Part shown: piece after piece, positions 1 to 10,468 of the stretch
Layout of the letters: every line of letters begins with the position of its first letter
Position numbering within the stretch: position 1 is the stretch's first letter
Assembly: GCA_018263115.1 (NCBI GenBank)
Contig: JADFDC010000012.1
Location: forward strand, 1 to 56,793
Direction: 5' to 3'
Origin: Thiobacillus sp.
GTDB lineage: Bacteria > Pseudomonadota > Gammaproteobacteria > Burkholderiales > Thiobacillaceae
DNA: 56,793 nt
The notes under the pieces: model-generated
Seen by the model: the letters and a program-made list of their open reading frames with translations, nothing else
Database searches by the model: none
What the model was told of the DNA's origin: nothing
Translations under genes and position numbers: made by a program

Positions 1-1
1 C

Positions 2-511
2 AAGGGCCTGGGTTTCATGCAGCGCATGGGCGGCAATGTCGTCTCTCAATTGACTGCACTGGGCGATGCGCCGCACATGGAGCGCCTGATCGGTCCGATC
101 AAGATCATGCTGGATGCGTACGTGGAAGGTAGGATTGATGCGTTATATCTGGTTTACAACCGCTTCATCAACACGATGAAGCAGGAGCCCACGATCAAGC
201 AGCTTTTGCCTCTGGAACAGGCGGCGGGCAGTGAAGAAGACAAGCTGAAGCATCACTGGGATTACATCTACGAACCGGATGCCAAGCCCGTGGTGGATGC
301 GCTGCTGACACGCTATATCGAGTCGATCGTGTATCAGGGCGTGGTGGAAAACATCGCCTGTGAACAATCGGCGCGGATGGTGGCGATGAAGGCCGCTTCC
401 GACAACGCCAAAAACGTGATCGGCGAACTGAAGTTGCTGTACAACAAGACTCGTCAGGCAGCAATTACCAAGGAGCTGTCGGAGATCGTCGCCGGCGCGG
501 CTGCAGTCTAG
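2..511 (+). CDS. atpG: F1F0 ATP synthase gamma subunit, C-terminal part
   Basis: This is the central rotor shaft of the F1 sector of ATP synthase, cut off at its 5' end by the window edge. The reading frame is open from base 2 and reads into the first ATG at 17, which is internal and not the true start. The visible 170 residues cover the C-terminal half, with the family-typical ending region [20 protein letters not shown] followed by a helix rich in Asn, Lys and Arg that packs in the alpha3beta3 core. The next gene downstream is atpD, 132 bases away, and then atpC, the standard atp operon order. The identification is secure. The missing N-terminal half lies outside the window. Confidence 0.96.
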   Translation, partial: KGLGFMQRMGGNVVSQLTALGDAPHMERLIGPIKIMLDAYVEGRIDALYLVYNRFINTMKQEPTIKQLLPLEQAAGSEEDKLKHHWDYIYEPDAKPVVDALLTRYIESIVYQGVVENIACEQSARMVAMKAASDNAKNVIGELKLLYNKTRQAAITKELSEIVAGAAAV

Positions 512-619
512 CAGCCAAGCGGATGCGATCGGGCGAGACTAACATGAGCGCGGCAAATGTTATGGCGAGACCAAATCGCAATAGCGCGGCAGCAGTTTGA
601 TGGCTAACAGAATTTTTGA

Positions 620-2023
<1,404 letters not shown>

Positions 2024-2054
2024 ATTCTTGGGGCTGGGGGCCAGTGGTCGAGGC

Positions 2055-2099
2055 GCGGCGAAGCCGCACCGATCCTGAATCCTGAATCCCGACCCCTGA
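2055..2099 (+). repeat. Hairpin and degenerate 7-bp tandem repeat between atpD and atpC
   Basis: The atpD-atpC spacer holds a short GC hairpin (GCGGC at 2055-2059, GCCGC at 2063-2067) directly followed by four head-to-tail 7-mers: ATCCTGA, ATCCTGA, ATCCCGA and CCCCTGA (2072-2099). The hairpin has no T-run, so it is not a terminator. It may be an mRNA-stabilising or processing element within the operon. The tandem unit is short enough to vary by slippage. No protein is encoded here. Confidence 0.5.
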
Positions 2100-2109
2100 A
2101 GGGAAAGAA

Positions 2110-2532
2110 ATGGCAATGACACTACATGTCGATATCGTCAGCGCGGAAAGCTCGCTGTTTTCAGGCACAGCGGAGTTTCTGTCCGTGCCGGGCGAGATGG
2201 GAGAACTGGGTATATACCCGCGCCACACGCCGCTGTTGACCCGGCTCAAGCCTGGCGCGGTGCGCATCAAGAAACCGGATGTGGCGGAAGAGGAACTGGT
2301 TTTTGTTTCCGGCGGCGTGCTGGAAGTTCAACCGCATGTGGTGACCATCCTGTCCGATACCGCCATTCGCGGCCACGATCTGGATGAGGCGAAAGCTCTG
2401 GAAGCTAAACGCGCAGCCGAAGAGGCCATGAAGGACAAATCCGCTGCCATGGATCTTGCCCAGGCGCAGGCCGAACTGGCTTCTGCCGTAGCGCAATTGG
2501 CAGCAATTCAGAAACTGCGCAAAAAGGTCTGA
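2110..2532 (+). CDS. atpC: F1F0 ATP synthase epsilon subunit
   Basis: Epsilon subunit of F1, a rotor component that couples gamma to the c-ring and can inhibit ATP hydrolysis. The 140-residue protein starts [14 protein letters not shown], the usual start of the family, and shows the N-terminal beta-sandwich with the [16 protein letters not shown] signature at roughly 30-45. It ends in the Ala/Gln/Lys-rich two-helix hairpin ([16 protein letters not shown]). An AAGGGAAAG ribosome site precedes the ATG. It is the last gene of the atp operon, and a strong intrinsic terminator follows 27 bases later. Confidence 0.97.
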   Translation: MAMTLHVDIVSAESSLFSGTAEFLSVPGEMGELGIYPRHTPLLTRLKPGAVRIKKPDVAEEELVFVSGGVLEVQPHVVTILSDTAIRGHDLDEAKALEAKRAAEEAMKDKSAAMDLAQAQAELASAVAQLAAIQKLRKKV

Positions 2533-2559
2533 TTGCGAAAGCATGTTTGAGGGGTTACC

Positions 2560-2587
2560 AAAGGCAGCTTCGGCTGCCTTTATTTTT
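2560..2587 (+). terminator. Rho-independent terminator of the atp operon
   Basis: A perfect 9-bp stem, AAAGGCAGC (2560-2568) with GCTGCCTTT (2573-2581), closes on a stable TTCG tetraloop and is followed by ATTTTTG. It lies 27 bases past the atpC stop and ends the atp transcript before the MMPL gene. Confidence 0.92.
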
Positions 2588-2780
2588 GTATGCCGCCACG
2601 TGGCGATCAACATAATGCTGGTTCGGGCTGGCATGAGGCGACAGATTGGAAGAAAATCTCGTTTTCACTGAATTCAGCCCTGCGGTCGAGTGATAACCAA
2701 ATGGGGCGTGCTTGACCGGGATCGTCTGGCTCGAAATCGAAACAAGAGTTTTCAATCAATATCGCATCGAGGAGCCATAG

Positions 2781-5045
2781 ATTTTTTCTTTACTGGCCAG
2801 GCTGGCCAACCGATTCCCTTGGGCCCTGATTGGCTTTATCGTCCTGTGGGCGGCGCTTAGTGGTCTCTATGGGCTTGATATTGAAAATCGCCTAACGCTC
2901 AATCCCGGCTGGGATGCGCCCGGCAGTGGGTCGGAACGGGCCGCAAGGCAGTTGCGTGACAACCTGGGGCGGGACGAAACACCTGTCATTCTGCTTTTCA
3001 GCCCGAACGTTGCCGGGCTCGACCATGTCGACATGCTTGCCTACCGACAGGCCGTTGAAGCGGCATTGTTGCCACTATTCAGCAACGCCCACGTCAACAG
3101 TGTTTTTACCTATTATTCCACCGGCAATGCCAAGCTGAAATCTCATGATGGCCGCATGACGTACGCCATCGTGAATCTCAAGCGTGGCGAGGATGAGGGC
3201 GTAGCAGCCTATCGCCAGTTGAGGGAAAGCATCGCCAGCGATCAACTGCAAATCAAACTGGGCGGTGAGTTGGCCGTGTATGTGGATGTGCGCGAGCAGC
3301 TTGATCGTGATCTCAAAAGAGCCGAACTGATCAGTTTCATATTGCTGGCAGTGTTGCTGGTTTGGGTGTTCCGCTCCGCCGTGGCAGCCATGCTGCCGCT
3401 GGTGGTAGGCGCTGTCACGATTCTGAGCAGCACCGGCTGGCTGAAGATGGCAACCAATTTCACCGACATCAATGTTTATGCACCCAATGTGGTATCCATG
3501 TTGGGATTGGGCCTGGCCGTGGATTACAGCCTGTTCATGGTGTCACGCTATCGCGAGGAACTGGCACTGGGCCACCCGGTCGACAGGGCGCTGAGAACCA
3601 CGATGTTGACGGCGGGGCGCACGTTGATGTTCAGTGGACTCACCGTGGCGGCCAGTCTGTTCTGTCTTTTTCTTCTTCCGCAGCGCTTCTTTCACAACAT
3701 GGGGCTGGCAGGCGGTATTTCAGTCGCATCGGCAATGTTTGTCACCATCCTGCTGCTACCGGCGATGCTTTTTCTGCTTGGAAAGCGTGTCAATAAATGG
3801 GTGCCCCCCTTTCTGGCAAAGCAGTCATCAATACTGAGTGAAGAAGGGCGGTGGTATCAATTCAGCCATTTCGTCATGCGAAATGCGCGAGTCGTCCTGG
3901 CCCTGTCATTGGCGGTTTTGCTGGTCATGGGGTTGCCGGTCTCCGGCATGAAAGTGGGACCAGCCGACAGTCGGTCGCTGCCAGTCTCCGCCGAAAGCCG
4001 TCAGGTGCAGGAGACGCTGCAGAAAGAATTTGCAGCGAATGAACTGACACCGATCATGGTGGTGGTGCGGACAAAAGGAGAATTGGCATCAGCGGAAAGC
4101 CTCTCCGCCTTGTACCGGCTGACGCACGAAATCAAGGATCTGTCAGGGGTCACGCACGTTGCCGGGCTGATGAGTCTGGATAATTCGCTGGGCCTGTCTG
4201 ATTATCAGTTGCTGTATCAAAACCCCGGGCAGTTTCCACAAGCCTCGGGGGCACTCGCGGAATTTGGGCGCGGGCAAAGCACATTGATAACGGTCCATAT
4301 CAAACCGGATTCGACTTCGGCCGAGGCGCGGGAACTGGTGACGCGTATTCGTGCGTTGCCTTTACCTCCTGCCTTGGCGGAAATGCAGGTTGGAGGATTT
4401 TCCGCATTTCATCTTGATTACCTCGCCTCGCTTCGCAGCGAAGTACCCAAGGTGTTTATCGCGATTGTGATCGTGATTTTCGTGCTGCTGTTCCTGATGC
4501 TGGGCAGTATTCTGGTCCCTATTAAAGTAGTGCTGACCAATCTGTTGTCCCTGTCTGCCACGTACGGCGTGCTGGTCTGGATTATTCAGGAAGGGCACCT
4601 GTCCGGCTTGCTTGGGTTTACACCGCAAGGCGCACTGGATGGAACCATCCTGGTGCTGATTTTTGCCAGCGCATTTGGTCTGTCGATCGACTACGAAGTC
4701 TTCCTGCTGTCCCGCGTCAAGGAAGTTTGCGATGCGACCAAGGGGGACAATGTGAAATCCGTTTCCATCGGCATGCAGCGCAGCGGCCCCATCATTACCA
4801 ATGCGGCCCTGCTGATCGGGGTGGTGCTGGGTGCTTTCGCCATGGGCGAGGTGGTGTTCATCAAGGCAATCGGGCTCGGCTTGTTGCTGTCGGTGATTGT
4901 TGATGCCACACTTGTCCGGATGCTGCTGGTTCCATCCACCCTGCGACTGCTGGGATGGCTGAACTGGTGGGCACCCAGGCCCCTGATGCGGATCTATCAG
5001 CGGTTGAGCCTGAGTGAGCAGGAAAACGAGGAAAAATATCGATGA
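2781..5045 (+). CDS. MMPL/RND-family exporter, probable ATT start
   Basis: Inner-membrane transporter of the MMPL branch of the RND superfamily, whose members export lipids or hydrophobic compounds using the proton gradient. The fold is duplicated: each half has a single membrane helix, an extracytoplasmic domain and a membrane bundle. The family motifs GLAVDYSLFMVSRYREE (first half) and GLSIDYEVFLLSRVKE (second half) are intact. The first ATG/GTG/TTG in frame is TTG 2952, but the frame is open back to a stop at 2778-2780. That extra stretch encodes the expected first membrane helix (NRFPWALIGFIVLWAALSG) and the start of the loop. An AGGAG at 2770-2774 sits 6 bases before ATT 2781, giving 754 residues. 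It overlaps the next gene by ATGA. Substrate unknown. Confidence 0.85.
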   Translation: MFSLLARLANRFPWALIGFIVLWAALSGLYGLDIENRLTLNPGWDAPGSGSERAARQLRDNLGRDETPVILLFSPNVAGLDHVDMLAYRQAVEAALLPLFSNAHVNSVFTYYSTGNAKLKSHDGRMTYAIVNLKRGEDEGVAAYRQLRESIASDQLQIKLGGELAVYVDVREQLDRDLKRAELISFILLAVLLVWVFRSAVAAMLPLVVGAVTILSSTGWLKMATNFTDINVYAPNVVSMLGLGLAVDYSLFMVSRYREELALGHPVDRALRTTMLTAGRTLMFSGLTVAASLFCLFLLPQRFFHNMGLAGGISVASAMFVTILLLPAMLFLLGKRVNKWVPPFLAKQSSILSEEGRWYQFSHFVMRNARVVLALSLAVLLVMGLPVSGMKVGPADSRSLPVSAESRQVQETLQKEFAANELTPIMVVVRTKGELASAESLSALYRLTHEIKDLSGVTHVAGLMSLDNSLGLSDYQLLYQNPGQFPQASGALAEFGRGQSTLITVHIKPDSTSAEARELVTRIRALPLPPALAEMQVGGFSAFHLDYLASLRSEVPKVFIAIVIVIFVLLFLMLGSILVPIKVVLTNLLSLSATYGVLVWIIQEGHLSGLLGFTPQGALDGTILVLIFASAFGLSIDYEVFLLSRVKEVCDATKGDNVKSVSIGMQRSGPIITNAALLIGVVLGAFAMGEVVFIKAIGLGLLLSVIVDATLVRMLLVPSTLRLLGWLNWWAPRPLMRIYQRLSLSEQENEEKYR

Positions 5046-5821
5046 CAGCAAGAAAAGGCATGCTGGTTTTTCTGGCGATGCTGAGTTTATGGCCGTCCTT
5101 CAGCGGCGCGGATTTGACACTGACTGGCCACAGCATGGCTGGCACGGCAAATATGCCCATGTCCAGCCAGGAAAAGATATGGATTCGCAAAACGACCCTG
5201 CGCAGGGATTTTGTCGACCGAGGCCGGGCCTATACGCATCTGTACGATCTGGCCCAACGGCAGGCGGCCATCATCGACCACATGACGCGGGTGGCCGAGG
5301 TCCATGATTTGTCCGCCGTTCAGGCCGCAACAGAAGTCAGCGCGCCCTTGAAGAACCTGAAAATGACGCTGGAAAAAACCGGCAATTCCAAGTCCTTGAA
5401 GCACTGGAAATGTGAAGAACACACATTGACTGCCAGCATGCCGACACGACTTGGCAATGAAGAAACTGTGTTTCATCTGAAGGGCCAGCTATGGGTGGCG
5501 GGCAGAGTAAAGGAACTGAAAGAAATCAGGGAACTGATCAAGATAGCCAAAAAGCCGGACTTTTTCCTTGGTATTCCGGCAGTAGCCAAGGTTTCACCTG
5601 CCCAATCGGCGGCGCTCAGTGAGGTCATTCGCAGGCTAGCGCCCAAGGGGCTGCTTTGCGCGGGGGAGATCGAGACAAACTACGAAGGAAATGGCCCGAT
5701 GGCCAATCTGGCCCGCAGAATACCCGCGCGGCTGAGCATTACCTTTCAGGACTTTTCCAGGGAACCCATTGCACAGGATGTGTTTTCCATTCCCGCTGGC
5801 TACCAGTTGGTAAGGAAATGA
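5042..5821 (+). CDS. Exported protein of unknown function coupled to the MMPL transporter
   Basis: A 259-residue protein with a clear signal peptide (MTARKGMLVFLAMLSLWPSF, cleavage probably near SGA at 22-24), so it should be periplasmic. I do not recognise a named family with certainty. The C-terminal ending VFSIPAGYQLVRK resembles the DUF4412 type of exported proteins, in which a similar 'F-x-I/V-P-x-G-Y' close is common. The start overlaps the stop of the MMPL gene by four bases (ATGA) with a GAGGAAAA ribosome site, so the two are translationally coupled and probably work together, for example with this protein carrying or sensing the transported lipid. The function is inferred from context only. 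Confidence 0.75.
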   Translation: MTARKGMLVFLAMLSLWPSFSGADLTLTGHSMAGTANMPMSSQEKIWIRKTTLRRDFVDRGRAYTHLYDLAQRQAAIIDHMTRVAEVHDLSAVQAATEVSAPLKNLKMTLEKTGNSKSLKHWKCEEHTLTASMPTRLGNEETVFHLKGQLWVAGRVKELKEIRELIKIAKKPDFFLGIPAVAKVSPAQSAALSEVIRRLAPKGLLCAGEIETNYEGNGPMANLARRIPARLSITFQDFSREPIAQDVFSIPAGYQLVRK

Positions 5822-5885
5822 CCCGTATCCATTGTTTATACTTGGCCTGCATTTTGCACGCCATGCGTGAAAATAACGCACAACC

Positions 5886-7265
5886 ATGAACCAGGTTCCA
5901 CTAGACATTGTCATTCTGGCCGCAGGCAAGGGTACTCGCATGCGTTCGGATTTGCCCAAGGTGCTGCATCCGCTGGCTGGCCGGCCACTGGTGTCGCATG
6001 TTATTTCCGCGGCGCGTGCCGTTGGCGGCAACAGGATTTGTGTGGTCTATGGTTTTGGTGGTGACGCGGTGCCCAAAACGCTGAATGACGAAAGTCTGAC
6101 GTTCGTGTTGCAGGCAGAACAGCTGGGTACCGGCCATGCCGTGCAGCAGGCTTTGCCTGCCCTCGATGCTAGTGGGGTCACCCTGGTGTTGTATGGCGAT
6201 GTGCCGCTGACACGGCCTGACACGCTCAAGCCTTTGATTGCCGCGGCGCAGTCGGGAAATCTTGGATTGCTGACAGTCATGCTGCACGATCCCGCTGGTT
6301 ATGGCCGCATCGTCAGGGAAAATGAGCGGGTAGCGCGTATTGTCGAGCACAAGGATGCGACTGAAATCGAGCGGGAAATCCGCGAGGTGAATACCGGAAT
6401 TCTTGCCGCGCCCACTGCGAAGCTGCATGCTTGGCTGGGCAACCTGAAAAGCAACAATGCCCAAGGTGAGTATTATCTGACGGACATTATCGCCATGGCC
6501 GTTGCGGATGGCGTGGATGTGCTGACCAGCCACCCGGCGGATGAATGGGAAGTGCTGGGCGTCAACAGCAAAAGCCAGCTTGCGGAGCTGGAGCGAATTC
6601 ATCAACGCAATATCGTCAGAGCGTTACTGGACGATGGCGTCACCCTGATTGACCCGGCGCGCATTGATGTTCGGGGCGAGCTGCATTGCGGGCGCGATGT
6701 TTCTATCGACGTGGGCTGCGTCTTTGAAGGCCGGGTGGAGATTGGCGACGGCGTTATGATCGGTCCGTATTGTGTACTCAAGAATGTGCGGATTGCATCA
6801 GGCACGAAGATCGATGCCTTCTCGCACCTGGCGGACTCGGAAATTGGCGAAGACGTGCGCATCGGTCCTTTTTCTCGCACCCGCCCCGGCACAAAGCTCA
6901 TGCGCGACGCGCATGTGGGCAATTTCGTCGAAATCAAGAACAGCGTGGTGGCCGAAGGCGCCAAGGTCAATCATCTGTCTTATGTTGGCGATGCCGAGGT
7001 GGGTGCAAAATCGAATATCGGCGCAGGCACCATCACCTGCAACTACGATGGCGCAAACAAGCATAAAACAGTCATTGGAGAAAATGCATTCATCGGTTCC
7101 AACACGGCACTGGTCGCCCCTGTCAGTATTGGAGACAACGCAACGATTGGCGCGGGGTCGGTAATAACCAGGGATGCACCTGCGGGTGAGCTCACACTTG
7201 CGCGTGGCAAACAACTTACCATTACAGGCTGGAAACGGCCGGTAAAAACAAAAAAGGAAAACTGA
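5886..7265 (+). CDS. glmU: Bifunctional N-acetylglucosamine-1-phosphate uridyltransferase / glucosamine-1-phosphate acetyltransferase
   Basis: Cytoplasmic enzyme making UDP-GlcNAc for peptidoglycan and LPS. It acetylates glucosamine-1-phosphate and then transfers UMP. The N-terminal pyrophosphorylase domain begins with the sugar-nucleotidyltransferase signature [18 protein letters not shown] at about 11-28. The C-terminal half is a left-handed beta-helix of hexapeptide repeats (for example [13 protein letters not shown] and [18 protein letters not shown]), carrying the acetyltransferase site. The length of 459 residues is normal for the family. glmS starts 2 bases after its stop, so the two steps of the same pathway share one transcript. 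Confidence 0.98.
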   Translation: MNQVPLDIVILAAGKGTRMRSDLPKVLHPLAGRPLVSHVISAARAVGGNRICVVYGFGGDAVPKTLNDESLTFVLQAEQLGTGHAVQQALPALDASGVTLVLYGDVPLTRPDTLKPLIAAAQSGNLGLLTVMLHDPAGYGRIVRENERVARIVEHKDATEIEREIREVNTGILAAPTAKLHAWLGNLKSNNAQGEYYLTDIIAMAVADGVDVLTSHPADEWEVLGVNSKSQLAELERIHQRNIVRALLDDGVTLIDPARIDVRGELHCGRDVSIDVGCVFEGRVEIGDGVMIGPYCVLKNVRIASGTKIDAFSHLADSEIGEDVRIGPFSRTRPGTKLMRDAHVGNFVEIKNSVVAEGAKVNHLSYVGDAEVGAKSNIGAGTITCNYDGANKHKTVIGENAFIGSNTALVAPVSIGDNATIGAGSVITRDAPAGELTLARGKQLTITGWKRPVKTKKEN

Positions 7266-7267
7266 TC

Positions 7268-9097
7268 ATGTGTGGCATTGTCGGTGCGGTGGCACAGCGC
7301 AACGTGGTCCCCATTCTGCTGGAAGGTTTGCGCCGCCTGGAATACCGTGGTTATGACTCCGCTGGCCTGGTGACCGTGAATGGCGGCCTGACGCGTGTGC
7401 GTAGCGTGGGCCGTGTGGCTTCGCTTACGGAAGACACCAAGGCACTAGGCGTGCATGGGCATCTGGGTATCGCCCATACACGCTGGGCAACACATGGTGC
7501 GCCGACCGAGCACAATGCACACCCACATATAAGCCGTAACGAAGTGGCGGTGGTGCACAACGGGATCATCGAGAATCATGAAGAACTGCGCGAAAAGCTG
7601 AAAGGGCTGGGCTATCACTTCGAGTCCGAGACCGACACCGAAGTCATCGTTCATCTCGTGCACCATCATTATTATCAGAACCGGAATCTGCTTGATGCAG
7701 TCAGGCAAACCGTAACCGAATTGCAGGGTGCCTATGCCATCGGTGTCATTGCCAAGGACTCGCCGCATCAGCTTGTCTGTGCGCGCAAGGGCAGTCCACT
7801 TATCGTCGGCATGGGTATCGAAGAGCATTTCATTGCCTCGGATGCCTCGGCGCTGCTGCCGGTTACCCAGCGGCTGATCTATCTGGAAGACGGCGACATT
7901 GCCGATCTGGGACTTCTTCATGCCAACATTTATAACCGCAAGGGCGAAGAGATCACTCGCAAAGTGCATGTTTCCGAACTGACGGCTGACATGGCGGAGC
8001 TTGGACATTACCGTCATTACATGCAAAAGGAAATTCACGAGCAGCCGCGCGCACTGACCGACACGCTGCAAACTGCCGTGATGGGTTCAACGCTCTCGCC
8101 CGCGCTGTTTGGCCCGGAAGCGGAAGCCACGCTGTCCAGGGTCAAGGCCGTCACCATTCTGGCGTGTGGCACCAGCTATCACGCAGGGCGCGTTGCCGGC
8201 TACTGGCTTGAGTCCATCGCCGGCATTCCCGCTAATGTGGAGATCGCCAGCGAATATCGTTATCGTGACACCATTCCCAATCCGGATGCGCTGATCGTGA
8301 CCATTTCCCAGTCCGGAGAAACGGCCGATACCCTGGCCGCCTTGCAAAATGCAATCGAATTGGGACACACCCACACCCTGACCATCTGCAACGTGCCCGA
8401 GTCGGCGTTGACGCGGGCCAGCAAACTCAAATTTTTAACCCGTGCGGGACCTGAAATCGGTGTGGCCTCAACCAAGGCATTCACGACCCAACTGGCCGCC
8501 TTGTTCCTGTTGACTCTGGTGCTTGCCAAGCTGCGCGGACGTTTGAATCCGGAGCAGGAAGCCACATACCTGCAGGCGTTGCGTCAGCTTCCCTTGCAGG
8601 CGCAGGAAGTGCTCAAACTCGAACCCGCGGTCGAAGAATGGGCCAGACGCTTTGCCAACAAACATCATGCGTTGTTTTTGGGGCGCGGACAGCATTACCC
8701 GATTGCACTGGAAGGCGCGCTCAAACTCAAGGAAATTTCCTATATCCATGCCGAGGCTTACCCTGCGGGTGAACTCAAGCATGGGCCGCTGGCACTGGTG
8801 GACAAGGACATGCCTGTCGTGGCTGTCGCGCCCAATGACCTACTGCTCGACAAGTTGAAATCAAACCTGCAGGAAGTCCGTGCGCGCGGTGGCGAACTTT
8901 ATGTGTTTGCCGATATGGAAACCCATATTCGGGAAGAAGAAGGCGTTCACGTCATACAGCTGGGCAGTCATGCCGGGCCGCTTTCACCTATACTCCATAC
9001 TCTGCCGTTACAGCTATTGTCCTATCACGCGGCGTTGCAAAAAGGGACGGATGTGGACAAGCCCCGCAATCTGGCTAAAAGTGTTACCGTCGAATAG
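7268..9097 (+). CDS. glmS: Glutamine--fructose-6-phosphate aminotransferase (isomerizing)
   Basis: Converts fructose-6-phosphate and glutamine to glucosamine-6-phosphate, the first committed step toward UDP-GlcNAc. The protein begins [12 protein letters not shown], placing the N-terminal nucleophile cysteine of the class II glutamine amidotransferase at residue 2. Two SIS sugar-isomerase domains follow ([11 protein letters not shown] and [12 protein letters not shown] in the first, [19 protein letters not shown] in the second). It ends with the typical [12 protein letters not shown] tail. The length of 609 residues is canonical. It follows glmU by 2 bases. I see no glmS-ribozyme-like leader, as expected outside Gram-positives. 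Confidence 0.98.
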   Translation: MCGIVGAVAQRNVVPILLEGLRRLEYRGYDSAGLVTVNGGLTRVRSVGRVASLTEDTKALGVHGHLGIAHTRWATHGAPTEHNAHPHISRNEVAVVHNGIIENHEELREKLKGLGYHFESETDTEVIVHLVHHHYYQNRNLLDAVRQTVTELQGAYAIGVIAKDSPHQLVCARKGSPLIVGMGIEEHFIASDASALLPVTQRLIYLEDGDIADLGLLHANIYNRKGEEITRKVHVSELTADMAELGHYRHYMQKEIHEQPRALTDTLQTAVMGSTLSPALFGPEAEATLSRVKAVTILACGTSYHAGRVAGYWLESIAGIPANVEIASEYRYRDTIPNPDALIVTISQSGETADTLAALQNAIELGHTHTLTICNVPESALTRASKLKFLTRAGPEIGVASTKAFTTQLAALFLLTLVLAKLRGRLNPEQEATYLQALRQLPLQAQEVLKLEPAVEEWARRFANKHHALFLGRGQHYPIALEGALKLKEISYIHAEAYPAGELKHGPLALVDKDMPVVAVAPNDLLLDKLKSNLQEVRARGGELYVFADMETHIREEEGVHVIQLGSHAGPLSPILHTLPLQLLSYHAALQKGTDVDKPRNLAKSVTVE

Positions 9098-9100
9098 CTA

Positions 9101-9667
9101 CTACAAAACAGGCAGTGCATTCCGGTTAGGAAATAATACTGTTGGTATGGGCTTGTCCAGAAAAGAGCACAGCTTTTCCCATCCATCACCATTTGGAATG
9201 TCGATAATCAGGAAATCCTTGTCACGATGAGCGAAGTATTGCTTCGCAGCGAAGTGAAAGGCGTGGTATTCATCCGCCCACCCCTGGCGGTCGATTGACC
9301 GAAAATAATATCGGTAATTCGGATTGGCGATATTTTTCCTGACCTTACGCTCACGGCTGTCAAGCCAGGTATCCAGATTACGCGTAGTGAGAATGAATTT
9401 GCTTCCCGGATATTGCTGGTCAATCAATTTGAAAAAATATTGGCCTGCAAAATCGGAGAACCCCCTGTATAGGTGGTCCAGGCCGTAAAATAGGCGGCAA
9501 CCCAAACGAATGTTTTGCTGCATCAGGGCATAAAGGCGTATGCCGTTGTGTTTGTGATGAATGGTATCAATGCCCAGTATGCCAAGCGCTTCAGTCAGTG
9601 AAGTGGTGCCTGCACGGTTCAAGCCGATATTGAAAACGTAGGGATATTCCGGCCGCATGCTCGTCAT
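9101..9667 (-). CDS. Sulfotransferase-family protein (PAPS-dependent type)
   Basis: A protein of about 188 residues with the two phosphosulfate-binding elements of sulfotransferases: an N-terminal P-loop-like segment FNIGLNRAGTTSLTEAL at about 12-28 (5' phosphosulfate loop) and FILTTRNLDTWLDSRER near residue 100 (3' phosphate loop). Such enzymes move sulfate from PAPS to a hydroxyl or amine. The acceptor cannot be read here. I place the start at ATG 9667 (an ATG at 9658 is also possible). The frame runs open to 9835, but that extension overlaps the divergent methyltransferase gene and has no family similarity. It converges on glmS, with stops 3 bases apart, and is lower in GC than glmS. It is probably part of an acquired block. 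Confidence 0.8.
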   Translation of the reverse strand: MTSMRPEYPYVFNIGLNRAGTTSLTEALGILGIDTIHHKHNGIRLYALMQQNIRLGCRLFYGLDHLYRGFSDFAGQYFFKLIDQQYPGSKFILTTRNLDTWLDSRERKVRKNIANPNYRYYFRSIDRQGWADEYHAFHFAAKQYFAHRDKDFLIIDIPNGDGWEKLCSFLDKPIPTVLFPNRNALPVL

Positions 9668-9737
9668 GATATAAGTTTGTGATGGCCGCTTTGTCTGGCA
9701 TGCGGCAAAACAATCGCATTTATTATGCCACTGGACC

Positions 9738-10403
9738 ATGGAAGAATTCATACGCAAACTTTTTGACGACCCAGAAATGCTGCGTATGGGACATGCCCAG
9801 CGCAAAGAGGATCTGAATCTGGGTTTGGGCGGCATCTATTATTCACTTGGGCGGTTGCTCAGGCCAGCGCGGGCTGTCTGTATTGGATCTTGGCGGGGGT
9901 TCGTTCCAGCAGTGATGGCAAAATCGCTCTTGGACAATGCCGAAGGCGGGGAATTGTGGTTTATCGACCCATCATTAGCGGACGATTTTTGGGCAGTACC
10001 GGAGAAGGTGGCTGGGCATTTCGAAAAACTTGGTGTTCCCAATGTTCGCCACTTCAAATATACGACCCAGGACTTTGTAAAGACTGAAGAGTATGGGAGT
10101 CTTGGAGATATCGGATTGCTTATGATTGATGGTTATCATTCTGCTGAGCAGGCGCGATATGATTATCTTGCGTTTCTCGACAAGCTTAATGAACATGCCA
10201 TCGTCATGTTCCATGACAGCACCAGCAGGCTGTCAAGCCCGATTTATGGCAAGGATCGGGTTTATGAACATACGGTTTTTCGATTTGTTGAGCGCTTGTC
10301 GCAGACACCGGGTCTGGAGTTGTTTACGTTTCCGCAAGACCGTGGGCTAACCATGGTTCGAGGGCGACCAGATTCGTTGGATCGGATTAATGCTGAATTT
10401 TGA
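9738..10403 (+). CDS. Class I SAM-dependent methyltransferase (Methyltransf_24-like)
   Basis: A 221-residue protein with a Rossmann-like layout: glycine-rich loop VCIGSWRGFVPAVMAKSL near residues 47-64, an acidic residue after the second strand (ELWFIDPSL), and the LLMIDGYHSAEQARYDYLAF segment near 128-147. The last is typical of Methyltransf_24 enzymes, which methylate small molecules or sugars. The IDGYH histidine and the following VMFHDST are family hallmarks. The ATG at 9738 has no strong ribosome site, so a slightly later start is possible. It diverges from the sulfotransferase gene with only 70 bases between them. The substrate is unknown; the neighbours suggest a glycan or secondary metabolite. 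Confidence 0.8.
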   Translation: MEEFIRKLFDDPEMLRMGHAQRKEDLNLGLGGIYYSLGRLLRPARAVCIGSWRGFVPAVMAKSLLDNAEGGELWFIDPSLADDFWAVPEKVAGHFEKLGVPNVRHFKYTTQDFVKTEEYGSLGDIGLLMIDGYHSAEQARYDYLAFLDKLNEHAIVMFHDSTSRLSSPIYGKDRVYEHTVFRFVERLSQTPGLELFTFPQDRGLTMVRGRPDSLDRINAEF

Positions 10404-10468
10404 TAATCCTCTGCTACGCATGGCGCCAGAAAGCCGAAAATGGTTCAGGCATTGTTTGGCCAATAAGG

